Source: Symbiodinium natans (Eukaryota > Sar > Dinophyceae > Suessiales > Symbiodiniaceae). Taken from it: a DNA stretch of 64,000 nucleotides. Under the pieces are notes generated by a model. The model searched no databases. It worked only from the letters and a program-made list of their open reading frames with translations, and was not told where the DNA came from. Position 1 is the first letter of the stretch; the number at the start of each line of letters is the position of its first letter. The translations under genes and the position numbers were made by a program. Of the stretch, positions 43,301 to 51,997 are shown piece by piece. Location: assembly GCA_905221605.1 (NCBI GenBank), contig CAJNDS010001001.1, positions 1,232,549-1,296,548 of the forward strand, read 5' to 3'.

Positions 43301-44918
43301 GCACACTTTCTTCCACCGCAGGCTCCTTTGGTTCCATGGTTTCCAAAGGAGAATTGCCACCATCGTTGACCACAGCTGCCTCATCGGCTCCGGTGTAGCC
43401 CTTGCTATTCCGTTCCTCGCGGCTAACTTCAGGTTGCACCAGTGCGTCCACCTGTGAACCTCCATCATCAGCTGCTGCGGAGACCTGCGCCCCATTGTTG
43501 CAGTCGCCCGTGGAACGTAACACCATATGCGCCTCAACCCGTGCTTCCTTCGCACTCCAGGTACTATCTGGCGCATCGACCCGCGCATCATTGGCGCTCC
43601 AGGCCTCATCTTTCCGATCTTCCGTGTCTCCAGCTATTCCAGAAGCTTCTTTTTCCCCTTGAATGGCAGGAATCTTGGCACCAAACGAAGAGACCTCCTC
43701 AGTCGCAACACACAACTTTTTCCCTCCGTCTTCCGAATCTCCAGGACCACCTTCCTGAACGACAGGTACCACATCCACCACTCGCTCTTCTGCAGCCGAC
43801 ACAGTTCCGATCTCCACATTGGGAATTTTTTCTTCTGGACCTACCGATTCCACCACTGCCACACCCTCAGAAAGCGCTCCCATTCCTTCCCGATCCAGAT
43901 GTTGAGCTCCAGCGATGTCTGCTCGGTTTCCAGGAATCTCCTCCTCATCAGGAGAACCCGAGGTCGGGGCGTCACCACCAGCCCTAGGACCGCTATCCCT
44001 GATAGTAGAGGAAAAATCTTTTTCACCTAAACTATTTACACTACCCTGGAATGCCCTCGTAGACTCAGTCTTCGGAGTAGAGGATGAAGAACCCAGTGCC
44101 GCCTCCATTTCCAGCTCATTGCCCGAAGGAGACCCAACCACCTCGTCACTCTTCATCTTTTCACCTACAACCGGCAATGTCCACTTGCTTTCCTGCGTAT
44201 CCAGGCAGTAATAATATTGTCTCCCATCTTCATGGAGGTGCCATTCCCACATCGTGCCATCACACGCTCGGATCAGATGCTCATCTTTCCGAAAACCATC
44301 CTTTTCAGAGACCTGACGCATCTCGTCCTCTTCTTCTGACAACTGTCGCCACCTTTCAGCCTCCATCTGTAGGATCTCCTCCTCCCCCATGGCGTATTCA
44401 GCAGCAGGTGCAGCTTCAAAGCTGTCCGCACCCTTCTGTTCGTGACCGCTTCCACCACCTTGGGAACTCGAAGATGGATCCCTTTTGATCTTGTTCAGAG
44501 GCCTCCTGGCCGCTTGCAGCACTTCTCCAATCAGATCGGTCTGAGACCCTTGGTCTACCATTCGACCCGAAGTCGAAGTCGACGGCTGATACCCGTGTTT
44601 TTGCAACACTCGTAAAACAGTCACCTCCATTTCACGATCTATACCACCAGTCGCGTCCCAGTTCCTTTTTTCACCAGGCTTTGGCGATACAGAGACAGCA
44701 CGTCCTTCAGCTTCAGTATTGCTAACCATATCCACATTGGGATTCATACCCACATTGGGGCTTTCCGCAACCAAGGCTTCTTCCAGATGTTCTTCAGCGC
44801 CGGGAATCACCTCTTCCAGCACCGATCTTTCACCCAGAGACTCAGCTGCACCATTTCCAGCTCCACCATTCTGTCCACCATCCGAGGCAGGTTGGAGCCA
44901 TCGCTTCGGAGAAGGCAT
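37380..44918 (-). CDS. Giant multi-domain RNA-binding protein of the LTR element (2512 aa)
   Basis: One uninterrupted ORF. The ATG at 44918 lies 67 bases after the primer-binding site and an in-frame TAA precedes it closely. Approximate residues: 220-250 a WW-like domain (HLHEDGRQYYYC then KWTLP); 657-735 an S1-like fold (GAFLDLGDLNVLIP); 740-776 a tryptophan-rich segment; CCCH fingers near 967, 1060 and 1111; a possible SAM-like helix bundle at 1231-1293; a globular unrecognised region at 1714-1905; three more CCCH fingers near 2194, 2226 and 2253; a lysine-rich tail. Spacings include C-x7-C-x5-C-x3-H (fingers 1 and 2) and C-x8-C-x5-C-x3-H (fingers 5 and 6). Between domains it is acidic and low in complexity. 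CCCH, WW and S1 domains point to RNA or ribonucleoprotein binding, so it may act as a packaging (gag-like) protein or be a captured host gene. I do not recognise the family, and no polymerase domains are present. Confidence 0.88.
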   Translation of the reverse strand: MPSPKRWLQPASDGGQNGGAGNGAAESLGERSVLEEVIPGAEEHLEEALVAESPNVGMNPNVDMVSNTEAEGRAVSVSPKPGEKRNWDATGGIDREMEVTVLRVLQKHGYQPSTSTSGRMVDQGSQTDLIGEVLQAARRPLNKIKRDPSSSSQGGGSGHEQKGADSFEAAPAAEYAMGEEEILQMEAERWRQLSEEEDEMRQVSEKDGFRKDEHLIRACDGTMWEWHLHEDGRQYYYCLDTQESKWTLPVVGEKMKSDEVVGSPSGNELEMEAALGSSSSTPKTESTRAFQGSVNSLGEKDFSSTIRDSGPRAGGDAPTSGSPDEEEIPGNRADIAGAQHLDREGMGALSEGVAVVESVGPEEKIPNVEIGTVSAAEERVVDVVPVVQEGGPGDSEDGGKKLCVATEEVSSFGAKIPAIQGEKEASGIAGDTEDRKDEAWSANDARVDAPDSTWSAKEARVEAHMVLRSTGDCNNGAQVSAAADDGGSQVDALVQPEVSREERNSKGYTGADEAAVVNDGGNSPLETMEPKEPAVEESVPAVDDQLNRPAVEENLPAAEGVTKDSNDGSTPMKGEVLPSGSSPEVDTERTAADEAKPLAEKKGGPEIQEHKKDEPVGLVEQDEQCDPKVKTNDAPGADDTEVVSEEHAKKVPRAGSPGNHCYQEGDEIMGLVRCINGYGAFLDLGDLNVLIPAEGNNTCQFRFGDTVNGTVKRVEDDGTIILDTFLVLEEDVEDSSSTLRKWKPSGWSTWWTDSWYAGQWYQDSNGQWDWKQEEEQSDEGLVVQELSSEEREERQLYGEKIYKALLENGNEDEAYVGKITEMLLGRPMEDLQECVADHAFLNAEARRAYGILQNDGWKPDGTESTGLGKLTTFSRKQYHNALFELACRKRRFTRPVVGEAVATVLNQGEDEFWNALWLDTKLFLQELDGAVQSMSKRENKPMEAYMDPDQYKKAHMTPQTVSPGYSKLCKFFNKGRCRNGDGCPYEHRRYGEGWPEGGSTDPKNSQEADDEDGNIGDPPTEEGTVDEAQQEREDLAFRAKYNFGKGASKGEPTSGEPKGRLCLYYNQGGCKYGTTCRYLHNDDIALEGTWEPGKSWDNASRKALRDAGFHHCCFDYYLRGRCRKGSNFCKYSHDEMSDERLTLLKHLVQVANQVRFEKERGWEISDRSTFQPPASGGAESSSSSAPKALQMTNVSQKEGEKGILDEAEADEQKNSVAEFSGTRLQNPEEPIENWMARNEHLWVYTPHVSEVMITLGVTNVSDLQEFIFVEDLVDKGINKVTACKILQLVGGVRYRPGGPEKAVPSDASVRVQQSSGSKGTGRAAVRTLTQVREAEDSGAKTMPRGSYRELFDKVRYRDAWTLAQRSPLCVQKLQLVGVGMPPVNPPTKKYRSRSNPVRRGRPLLDKKQVRQVPRSRSQRRVQPAEVVEKPKPLELKPRGGLSYRFSRAWADVVDDDEQAEALVSYAASSSDSSEEETNAAQRLKEIFLQERDSQRTASRGNVPQSGSSGSNDGPKKSVHLGEGRDKASRGETRQEVTSQVFSLPQPSRRAERSQKRARDGSVMVGSLAVGSTDEVLPGQGVAGQVNVSESAQVLPGQEVAGQETAPEGAVQISGKETDQKEGEGGSNELRGDGAKILDVCPVKNDLQQLLVKGLLTRIYWKVAVGKLPVGQRDCQKGSNKMDRNLVISMSSEGASEQDENLALEDDADQSMGDGAMVVLVYDPRTLIQSPTTDWIMRRGLTDRSVWPAMAYMAQRICAEMVRVDEMNAQLGTGALLFQRRDQGHYCDLHHSFHDNPCLPAVGNYPLSVMGALLSPGLEGEFKNTDKFGTAMEAIAYDWSRSPGMEVHIELMARVAKMVHPFLNLGAQGSVMVSEFLWQRGRARLMEFLQAATCADQLEALWKRMDDDADEEVDPSTAVLEVLGPEDAVLDQGNNESLIPIEDAGGETSGDTGGDGKAPEVSPEEETSSGSSRLADTRIFLWSVYSRVASNFSMQDRATGKIFDSTKGYPGEGPSNDDNPSSKRNLPWISEDYLDEVVSKKMERSSDMDGFVPGSEGPLEKVEVENVTASKILMALWKKGYRAGYRRLCRLSASGCKVGAMKRPIKRVQKIGTRKAFTKMFNVFGSSQHGSGVGGKPIMKVVGPRPGFPAVLQAPNTDSTSGEGSSPQVHGNVHVEHNRPMDRYEAERLEKRKKGFCYWFGKGKDRCKFGEDCKFIHSEDDVMLPSYWCKYYVAGRECFAGKDCGFSHDATGVRCIQFARSGKCRYGDRCVFEHGVPLDEQRPRSPRTPPRDGPRRNSGANGGEKEISPEQFDDGEEDFMVYDEDTKMTELLMEAISFLSDGKPDLARAEADPLFKLLKFNGDTDQMDQEWVSWTTGMLTVLELLEVVKSYEVSLAEVEEWVNDLRIWYERANLGEEKDSKRGKKRSLERESSKDIPAEKEVVETSETEVAVEEEKKKVKKKRKAAAIEDPYTLMVPKPKKMPTIIEKGGSTSNVVVSAVEKSSKTRAKSNVG

Positions 44919-44970
44919 TGCTTCTTGATCCCAAAGATCTTAAGACAACACTCAACCGCAGGGAACCTAA

Positions 44971-44985
44971 TTTGGGCTCATAACC
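44971..44985 (-). promoter_or_regulatory. Primer-binding site, half-tRNA initiator Met type
   Basis: The first bases after the 5' LTR on the minus strand are GGTTATGAGCCC. Its complement GGGCTCATAACC is the anticodon stem-loop of eukaryotic initiator tRNA-Met (anticodon CAT), not the tRNA 3' end. Drosophila copia is known to prime from a cleaved 5' half of that tRNA, ending at the same point. This places the element in the copia group even though no polymerase is visible. Confidence 0.75.
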
Positions 44986-45278
44986 TACGGGGGCAACCGA
45001 AGGGGAAAAGGGAAAGAAACCAACCCTTAACAGTTGCCTATATGGATTTCCCAGATCGAACCAGTAAGAGAAGAATCCCACCCTAGAGGGAAAGGCTAAG
45101 GGAGAAGGGTCGGGACTACTACCTCCCACAAGACCCAACACCCAACACACGGACACAACCTTTTCAACGAAAAGCGGACGGCTCTGGGCCATCTTGAGCC
45201 ATATAAGATTTCCGGGTTCATTGACCCATCCAACCCTCAACACTAACTCCTTTCTACAATACCAATTGCAGCTCCGCA
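44986..45278 (-). repeat. 5' LTR (293 bp)
   Basis: Direct repeat of 36437-36724. By eye the two copies are identical except for one block: 11 bases at 45201-45211 against 6 bases in the other copy, next to the TGGCTCAAG at 45201-45193 (minus strand). Starts TGCGG and ends CCGTA on the minus strand, an imperfect terminal inverted repeat. Confidence 0.92.
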
Positions 45279-45283
45279 TAGGG
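45279..45283. repeat. Target site duplication TAGGG, right
   Basis: Partner of 36432-36436. It continues directly into GGGTTTAGGGTTTAG outside the element. Confidence 0.7.
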
Positions 45284-45343
45284 TTTAGGGTTTAGACAAA
45301 AGGGGCAACCAGGGCCTCCTCCTCTAGGTCCGAGACACTTGAC

Positions 45344-45422
45344 CTTGCGCACCTCCTCCTCGTTCAGCTGCAGCGGCTCGTGCGCGTAGCCACTTGACAT
45401 GTCGTGGCCGTGGCGGCTGTTC
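45344..45422 (-). CDS. Exon 4 of the 47.6 kb gene
   Basis: Joins exon 3 in phase to give SRNSRHGHDMSSGYAHEP, then LQLNEEEVRK, and ends at a GT donor (AAG|GTCAAG). The LTR element starts 66 bases downstream, so it most likely sits in the next intron. Confidence 0.62.
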
Positions 45423-45594
45423 CTCCAAGGAGGCCCCCCTACCCTAAGTCTCCATCTGTTGGGATTTCCTAAGAGGACCCCCTCCTAGAATCCAAGTAAC
45501 CTGGAAATACAATTAAAAAAACGATGCATGGAGAAGGGAAGCTAGCCACTCAGGCAAGAGCACCTTGGCTGTTCAGGGCTGAGGCCAGTAGGGC

Positions 45595-45720
45595 TTACTT
45601 GGAGGTTCATGGCTGCCTAGAAGTAGGGCTAGAAGGCTAGAAGTAGGGGCAACTACGGTTTTGACCTTGTTTCGGGTTACTTGCAACCCTGCTTAGAGAA
45701 GTACCCATGAACCCTCCGAG
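45595..45720. mobile_element. Family A element in the intron of exons 3/4 (47.6 kb gene)
   Basis: TTACTTGGAGGTTCATGG ... GTACCCATGAACCCTCCGAG. Confidence 0.6.
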
Positions 45721-45741
45721 GAAAGAAGAACTCTTAGCATC

Positions 45742-45824
45742 CTGGAGAGGGCGGTCTTGGTGTCCATCAGCTGTCGCTGCTTGTCCCTGGGCAGGTCTCT
45801 TTGAAGCATGCACGCTTCCAGAAC
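45742..45824 (-). CDS. Exon 3 of the 47.6 kb gene
   Basis: Begins GTT after AG and joins in phase to exon 2. Encodes VLEACMLQRDLPRDKQRQ and then LMDTKTALS, helical in character. It ends before a GA donor, and the next exon also begins GA, so the junction has a 2 bp repeat. A family A inverted-repeat element lies just downstream in the intron. Confidence 0.62.
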
Positions 45825-46918
45825 CTGAGCCATCGGGTTGGAGGTCCATTTGGGTACTTAGCCAGGGGGGGGGGGGGGGGGGGGGTTCGGGTTTAGGGTT
45901 TAGGGTTCAGGGTTTAGGGTTTGGGGGTAGGGTTGTGAAGGGAAAGGGAAACTTGGGTAGGGGAAAGGGGTTTAGGGGTTTAGGGATCTGGGGTTTTGGG
46001 GATTTGGGTAGTCGGGACAATCACGATAATGATCAGAACAGTCATAAGCTCCGGGCGTGTTTTTGAAGCTTGAAGGGGTCGGGTAGGACTCTTGGGTTGT
46101 ACCAACCCTGACCCCAGGACCCTGGTGTCGCAGCTGCAGCTGCCTTTTTAAGGGTTTAGGGTTTAGGGTTTTGTCTTAGGGTTTAGGGCTTGGGGTGACT
46201 TTTAGGGGTGAGATGACAGACTTCTTGAGTTTTTTTTCTCAGGCTGGCGCTTCGGAGGCATTGCGGTTGAATCTGGGTGTTGCGGTTTACGCTTCGGAGA
46301 TGATGACTCTGCGACTCTGTGACGCCGATCTTTACCTGTGGTCCAGCAGCTACGGACCTTCAAGGGCCGAAGATGACACACATCTAAGATCCGAAAGCAC
46401 ACGCCGGGCCGCCTCCACTGGTGTTTGAACCAGCTTCTCCTGGAAGCGCGGCACTGCTCTGTTCTTGATTTGGGGGCCCTGAGCCCCAAACCCGGGGAGG
46501 AGGGTGGCTCGGGAAGAGAACCTTTTTCCCAAACCCGAACCCGATCTGCGCCCGAATCACTACAGGGCTCTGGGAAAGCCCAAACCCCACGCGAAACCTC
46601 CCGGGTATTTCGGGGCGTCGGCCTCAACCCTAAACCCCAAATTGGCCCGAGCCCTACTAAAGCCCTAACGTCCGTACATGAGTCGTGAGGGTTCGGTATA
46701 TATGTTCCACATTACAAGGTCCCTGTCTGGCAATCACCCGTCATCATCACATCGGCCCTTACATTCTAGGCTTCCCAGGAACCTAGGCTTAAAAAGGGTG
46801 CCTTTTTTTGCTAAAGGGGTTTATAAGGGAAAACCCCACCAAAAAGGGAATATGGGTACTACTGGGCATCCTGGCATTATAAAGGGTACTCTGGCCCTAA
46901 GTCCCCAAAGTCTGGCAC

Positions 46919-46963
46919 CTTGCTCGAGATGCGGAAGGCCTGCCGCACAAAGTTGGGCTCGTG
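46919..46963 (-). CDS. Exon 2 of the 47.6 kb gene
   Basis: Fifteen codons (HEPNFVRQAFRISSK) between an AG acceptor and a GT donor, phase 0 at both ends. The following intron contains small repeated elements and the 45.87 kb poly-G run. Confidence 0.6.
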
Positions 46964-46993
46964 CTGCAAGTTTCTTTAGGGCCCTACGGTACG

Positions 46994-47214
46994 GAGTTTA
47001 GGGTTTAGGGTTTAGGGTTTTAGGGTTTAGGGTTTAGGGTTTAGGGTGTGGGTTTAGGGTTTTAGGGTTTTAGGGTTTTAGGGTTTAGGGTTTAGGGTTT
47101 AGGGTTTAGGGTTTAGGGTTTAGGGTTTAGGGTTTAGGGTTTAGGGTTTAGGGTTTAGGGTTTAGAGTTTAGGGTTTAGGGTTTAGGGTTTAGGGTTTAG
47201 GGTTTAGGGTTTAG
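46994..47214 (+). repeat. Longest TTTAGGG array
   Basis: About thirty units with sporadic TTTTAGGG variants, in the intron of exons 1/2 of the 47.6 kb gene. Confidence 0.95.
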
Positions 47215-47555
47215 CTCTTATCAACATGGGCACACACACATCCTCGCTCTCTTCCCTTCCATTGCGGGACTTAGCACTTGCGCCCAAGTCTACGGCGGGC
47301 CCGGATGCGGATCACGTACGCCTGACTCCGAGGGGGGAGCTCATGCAGAGCAGCCCGCCAAGCAACCGCCCCCCAAGATCACAACAAGTCGCGCTCAATA
47401 GAACTCTTACTTCCCAAATACCCCTGGGGTAAAAAGTTCAAGCATTCAGAATAAGACTACCTTGCAACAGGCCAAAAATTTCAAAGTTGGGTTTTGAACC
47501 ACTAAGAATTCAGCAGCCTAAACCCTAAACCCTAAACCCTAAACCCCAAAGAGGC

Positions 47556-47624
47556 CTGCAGGAGGCTGTTGATTTCGGCATCCCTCCGCAAGCGGTCCCA
47601 GATACCCGCTGTGCTTCCAGCCAT
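47556..47624 (-). CDS. Putative first exon of an unrecognised gene
   Basis: ATG at 47624 opens MAGSTAGIWDRLRRDAEI, then NSLLQ. The exon ends CAG before a GC dinucleotide, an allowed dinoflagellate donor. It joins in phase to 46963-46919 to give SLLQ-HEPNF. The intron between them holds a long TTTAGGG array. Product unknown. Confidence 0.6.
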
Positions 47625-48608
47625 GGCGATCACCCCAGACTTTTGGGGGCCCAATCCTAAATCACCCTAAACCCTAAACCCTAAACCCTAAACCCTCAAC
47701 CCTAAACCCTAAACCCTAAACCTCGCGTCCCTGGGAGGACCCCCATAGGCCCTGTAAGCTCTACCTCGCTACCTATGAACACCCGGTATAAGCCCTAGAA
47801 TCCACACAATCAAACCTCCGAACAACCTCCGAACCCTACAAAACTGATAAACCCCAATTATAAGGGGTGCTTGGGGCTTGCAGGGGGTGGACCTAAACCC
47901 TAAACCCTAAACCCTAAACCCTAAACCCTAAACCCTAAACCCTAAACCCTAAACCCTAAACCCCTGGACTGGGATGTGCTGCGTTCCGATTTGCATTGCA
48001 GGGCTTCATGTTGACTGGCCAAATGGCTGCGGAAGTCCAGGGCATGAAGGAGACACTGCCTTTTGTGGTGGACAGAAAACACAGGGTTTAGGGTTTAGGG
48101 TTTAGGGTTTAGGGTTTAGTTTAGGGTTTAGGGTTTCGCGTTTGGGGTTTGGGGTTTAGGGTTTACAGTTTGCAAGCCTTCCTGCAGAACCCCGTGCTTT
48201 CACGCGCGCTCCTGAGGGTTTTGGACGTGTGTGGCATCCGGCTGCCGATTTGGAGTTCCGAACTTAAAATGTTCTACATCCACCAACCCTTAAATCAAAG
48301 CTCTGTCTATAGTTGTGCAAATAAGTACCTCCGGTTCCCATCTAAAGCTAGAGGCCCATGACCCTGGTCCTGCTGTGCCACGGCACCTTAGCCACGCGAG
48401 GGTGCGCAGGTTCTTTGGCACTGCACACTTGCCTGTGGGGGAGTCTGGTGGTAATCATACCGGCAGCTCTCATGGCCTTCTCAACTCAAATCAAGTCAGC
48501 TCGACCCAGCTTGGACATGTGAGGGGCTTGTCGGAGGGGCTCTTTGGAGTAGTGGCGGAGCCGGGTGAGCGGGGCTGCTTCGGATTCAGGGTACGGGACT
48601 TGTCGCAT

Positions 48609-48683
48609 TAGGAATCAAGAACCCTAAACCCTAAACCCTAAACCCTGAACCCTGAACCCTAAACCCTAAGCTAGGAATCAAGA
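48609..48683 (+). repeat. CCCTAAA array flanked by a 12 bp direct repeat
   Basis: TAGGAATCAAGA at 48609-48620 and 48672-48683, with CCCTAAA/CCCTGAA units between. Confidence 0.85.
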
Positions 48684-50145
48684 GCCGAGGACCTTTGCCT
48701 GTAAGCCCTGCTTACAAACCCCATTCTATAAAACCCCGGTAAGACCAAGGAGCTCCTATGCCCTGCAGCTCCAAACCCTACGCCTTAGAGACTGCGAGCC
48801 GAACTCGAATTATGGGAAGGATGGCGCGCTTAAAGGCTCATAGGTGCGTTTAAAGTACGGTCATAAGTGCCTCGAAGAAGGATATGAAAAATAGTTTCTC
48901 TACTCAGAGCCCTTCTTTTTTTGGGGCAAGGGGGGGTGGGGGCGGCTGACATGTCGGGTGCATATTAGGGGACCCCCAAAGTTTGGGGAACTGCACCGGA
49001 TGTGCTTGGCTCCCGACTGGACGCGGCAGCCTCTAACGATGGCAGGCCTTCGATCCTGACGGTTTAGGGTTTTGCAGTTTAGGGTTTAGGGTTCGGGGTT
49101 TAGGGTTTAGGGTTTAGGGTTTAGGGTTTAGGGGGCCTCTACAGGGCAGAGGAGCCTACACAGGGCGTAGGGCTTAGGGTTTGGGGGTGTCTAGGGTGCT
49201 GAGTCAGTGGTTTAGAGTTTAGGCTTAGGGTTGCTCCCACTTTGAAGGCTTGACCGGGCTGAGGGTTGTCTCAGCACAGATGACAGGGCGGGACTGGTTT
49301 CGGGTTCAGGGTTTAGGGGTTTCGGATGCAGGGTTTTGGCCTTAGGGTTAAGGGTTTCAGAGTTAAGGGCTTATAGTCTTCTCTCAGAAGCTCTGGGCTG
49401 CAACAGGATGTCAAACCTAGGGTTAGCACGACCCGGGGCTTTTAAATGTGATTCACACTTCGCGTGTGTTCCTCAAACAAGGCAGACGGACGTGCGTATG
49501 TGCTTACTTGCCTTGATGTTGCATACTTACATACGACAACACACATACATACATACCCGCAGAATTGGAAGACGCTGCCTACACGCTTCTGCGCCTTCTG
49601 TCGAAACCTCTGCTCGGCGGAACATACTTCAGAGCCCCATATCTCGCCCAGCCAAACAAATCCAGACCCCGAAAGTTCCGGAACCCTTCGGAACACTAAG
49701 ACCCTAGAAGCCCCGCTACATCCATACAACCATACAGCCCCAAAAGCCTACAAAACCCTAAAACCCTAAACTCCATCAGCCCTCAAGCCCTAAATGCCCC
49801 AAAAATTGGCCCTCAAACTCCCCCCATGGGCAAGTTGCTCCCTCGCCTGAAGGTAGTCAGCGCTCGGGCGCTGTTGGTCGAGTCCTGTCTTCATGTTTTG
49901 TTTGGGGTCTGTAGGGTTTAGAGCTTAGGATGATTTGCTATCGTCTACTATTCTTTTCGTTTCTCTTTTATTCCTCTCGCTTTACTGCTGTGAGACTCAC
50001 GGCGCTCGAGGCCTGAGCATCCCACAGCAGACCAGAAGCGCTCATCTCCCTAACCCTAAACCCTAAACCCTAAACCCTAAACCCTAAACCCTAAACCGTG
50101 GCCCATTCATGACATAGGGACCCTAGGTTGTTGGAACCCGAAGGG

Positions 50146-50290
50146 AAGTTACATGGTCCCTCAGTATGGTCCCTTACCTCCTTATGTGCAGGGCTCTGAA
50201 AGTATGGGCCCCCTTGGGTCGTAAAGGGTGTTAAAGGGGGCACATAAGGAGTCCCCATTTAAGGGCCCATACTAAGGGACCGTGTAACTA
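50146..50290. mobile_element. Family C inverted-repeat element
   Basis: AGTTACATGGTCCCTCAGTA at one end and TACTAAGGGACCGTGTAACT at the other, an inverted repeat of about 20 bp. Confidence 0.65.
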
Positions 50291-51809
50291 CCCTACGATG
50301 GAAGCACCCAGCCTGAAAAACTTCGGGGTTCGGGTCTTTCTTCACTCCCGCATAGCTGGCCGAACCACAAAGCAGGCGTTATCATGTCGATCATGTCACT
50401 GAATGAGAAAACTGCGCAATCGATCAGATGTGATCAGATGACGCGCGTTTATCATTCGTGCCCAAGCTAAACACAACGTTTAGGGGTTTAGGGCTTGGGC
50501 AGGCAACACCCCGCCGGCATGACATCCGCGAAAAAAAATGCGAAAAAACAACCCTCTTCATATTCAGCTGCCGAGCAAGACCTTCCAGAGCACTCCCGAG
50601 ACCCCGGAGCCTGCACGTTGAAGGAGCCTTCCGCGACCTGAGTCTTGGGCAGAAGGCAGGGCAAGAATGGAGGGTTTAGGGTTAATTAGGGTTTAGGGTT
50701 TAGGGTTTCGGGTTTAGGGTTCAGCCTTTCGGGAGCATGTGCCGCTGAAGTTTGAGGATTTCGGGTTTTCTCGGGTCGCATCTGTGATGCACCGCAAACC
50801 AAAATCAACGGCTCTCTCAAGAAGCACAGCTCTCTCAAGAAGCATGATTGAAACTCAAGTTGGAGATGAGAGCCGCGTTGGAGCGCAGTTGTACAAGTAC
50901 AACAAGTACTTCACAACTGACTGTTACAAACAAGCAATAGGTCCATAAAATGGGGGTTTAGGGTTTAGGACCCTTCCCCGCAATAGTTGAGGCTTTTGAT
51001 GTTGAGGGAGGAGGGGGGGAACTAATCCAAAACCTCAAAAACCTCTTTTCTTTGAACCACCCCCCAAAACCCTAAACCCCGCTGAGCTGGAGGCTGCTTC
51101 ATGCGAGGACAAGGACAAAACACAAGTCTAGAAACCTCTTGGTGGCCCAGTAATATGTAAGGCCCTGAATAATTAGAATAGGCTTGTTTGTTTTTTTTTT
51201 TTGCTTTGTGGGGGGGGTTATTGTAGTACAAGCATAAACGGGACCATAAGGGAATGCCATTAGTATTTATTCTGATCCCCATATTAACCACATCATAACC
51301 AAAAATAATAATAAAGGGCGCCACTTGGGGCTAACAAGGTCTAGTAAAGCACGCCTACGCCCCTCAACGAAGGAGAGCTACATTCCCAAGCTCCTGTCAG
51401 TTGCTGCCTTCGCCATCGATGAGCTCTGAGCTTTTGAGTACTCAAACAGAATCATACTCGGACCTATGAGGATGTACCCTTACATGTACTCCCAATCGGG
51501 TCCTTACATTCCCTTATGCCGCCAGAGTCGAGCGCCTTAAACAAGGGTCCCCAAACCCAAGGGTACAACCTTAGGGGTCCACGGTAGAGTCCCATGAAAT
51601 ACTGGGCTCCTACACCGCTACACCCCTACAAACCTGAACCCTAAACCCCTAAACCCCTAAAGCCCTAAACCCTAAATCCTTAAACCCCTAAACCACTACA
51701 GCCCTAAACTCCAAATCTTGAGGGTTCGTCGATGGCTCGGAGGAGCAGCAGCCAAGCGCCAGGCCAAGACGTGTGCCCGAGAGCAGCCTGACAGAAGTGT
51801 ACAAGGCCC

Positions 51810-51997
51810 TACTTGAAGGTTCGTGGGTACTTAGAACCCCACCAAAGGGTGGCTTAGGGTTTAGGGGGTTCATACGGGTACTTCTAACCCCAATGATAAG
51901 TCTACCTAGAACCTACTTAGAAGACTTTGGGGACTTAGGGGGCTAAAAAAGTGCAGTTATAATTGGGGTTATGAGTACCCTGAACCTCCAAAAGTAG
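51810..51997. mobile_element. Family A element, long form
   Basis: TACTTGAAGGTTCGTGGGTA ... TACCCTGAACCTCCAAAAGTA. Shares an internal segment (CCTACTTAGAAGACTT, GGGGACTTAGGGGG) with 55380-55503. Confidence 0.55.

Larger units (their letters stand above)
36437..45278 (-). mobile_element. Copia-type LTR retrotransposon lacking pol, nearly intact
   Basis: An 8842 bp element read on the minus strand. Order 5' to 3': LTR (45278-44986), primer-binding site (44985-44971), a 7.5 kb ORF, 3' untranslated region, polypurine tract (36734-36725), LTR (36724-36437). The LTRs begin TG and end TA. A 5 bp TAGGG duplication flanks the element, which sits in a TTTAGGG tract. No telomere-type arrays occur inside it, although they are dense on both sides, which suggests recent arrival. 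The primer site matches the anticodon half of initiator tRNA-Met, a known feature of Drosophila copia. I find no protease DTG/DSG context, integrase HHCC/DDE or reverse-transcriptase YVDD motif, so it is probably non-autonomous and mobilised by a related element. Confidence 0.9.

Noticed and set aside
38271-44211. Several plus-strand open frames of 80-180 codons inside the LTR element
   Set aside because: They are antisense shadows of the large ORF with no motifs.
37380-44918. Hidden reverse transcriptase or integrase in the large ORF
   Set aside because: I read the whole translation for YVDD-type, HHCC, DDE and DTG/DSG protease contexts and found none; the histidine/cysteine pairs present are CCCH fingers.
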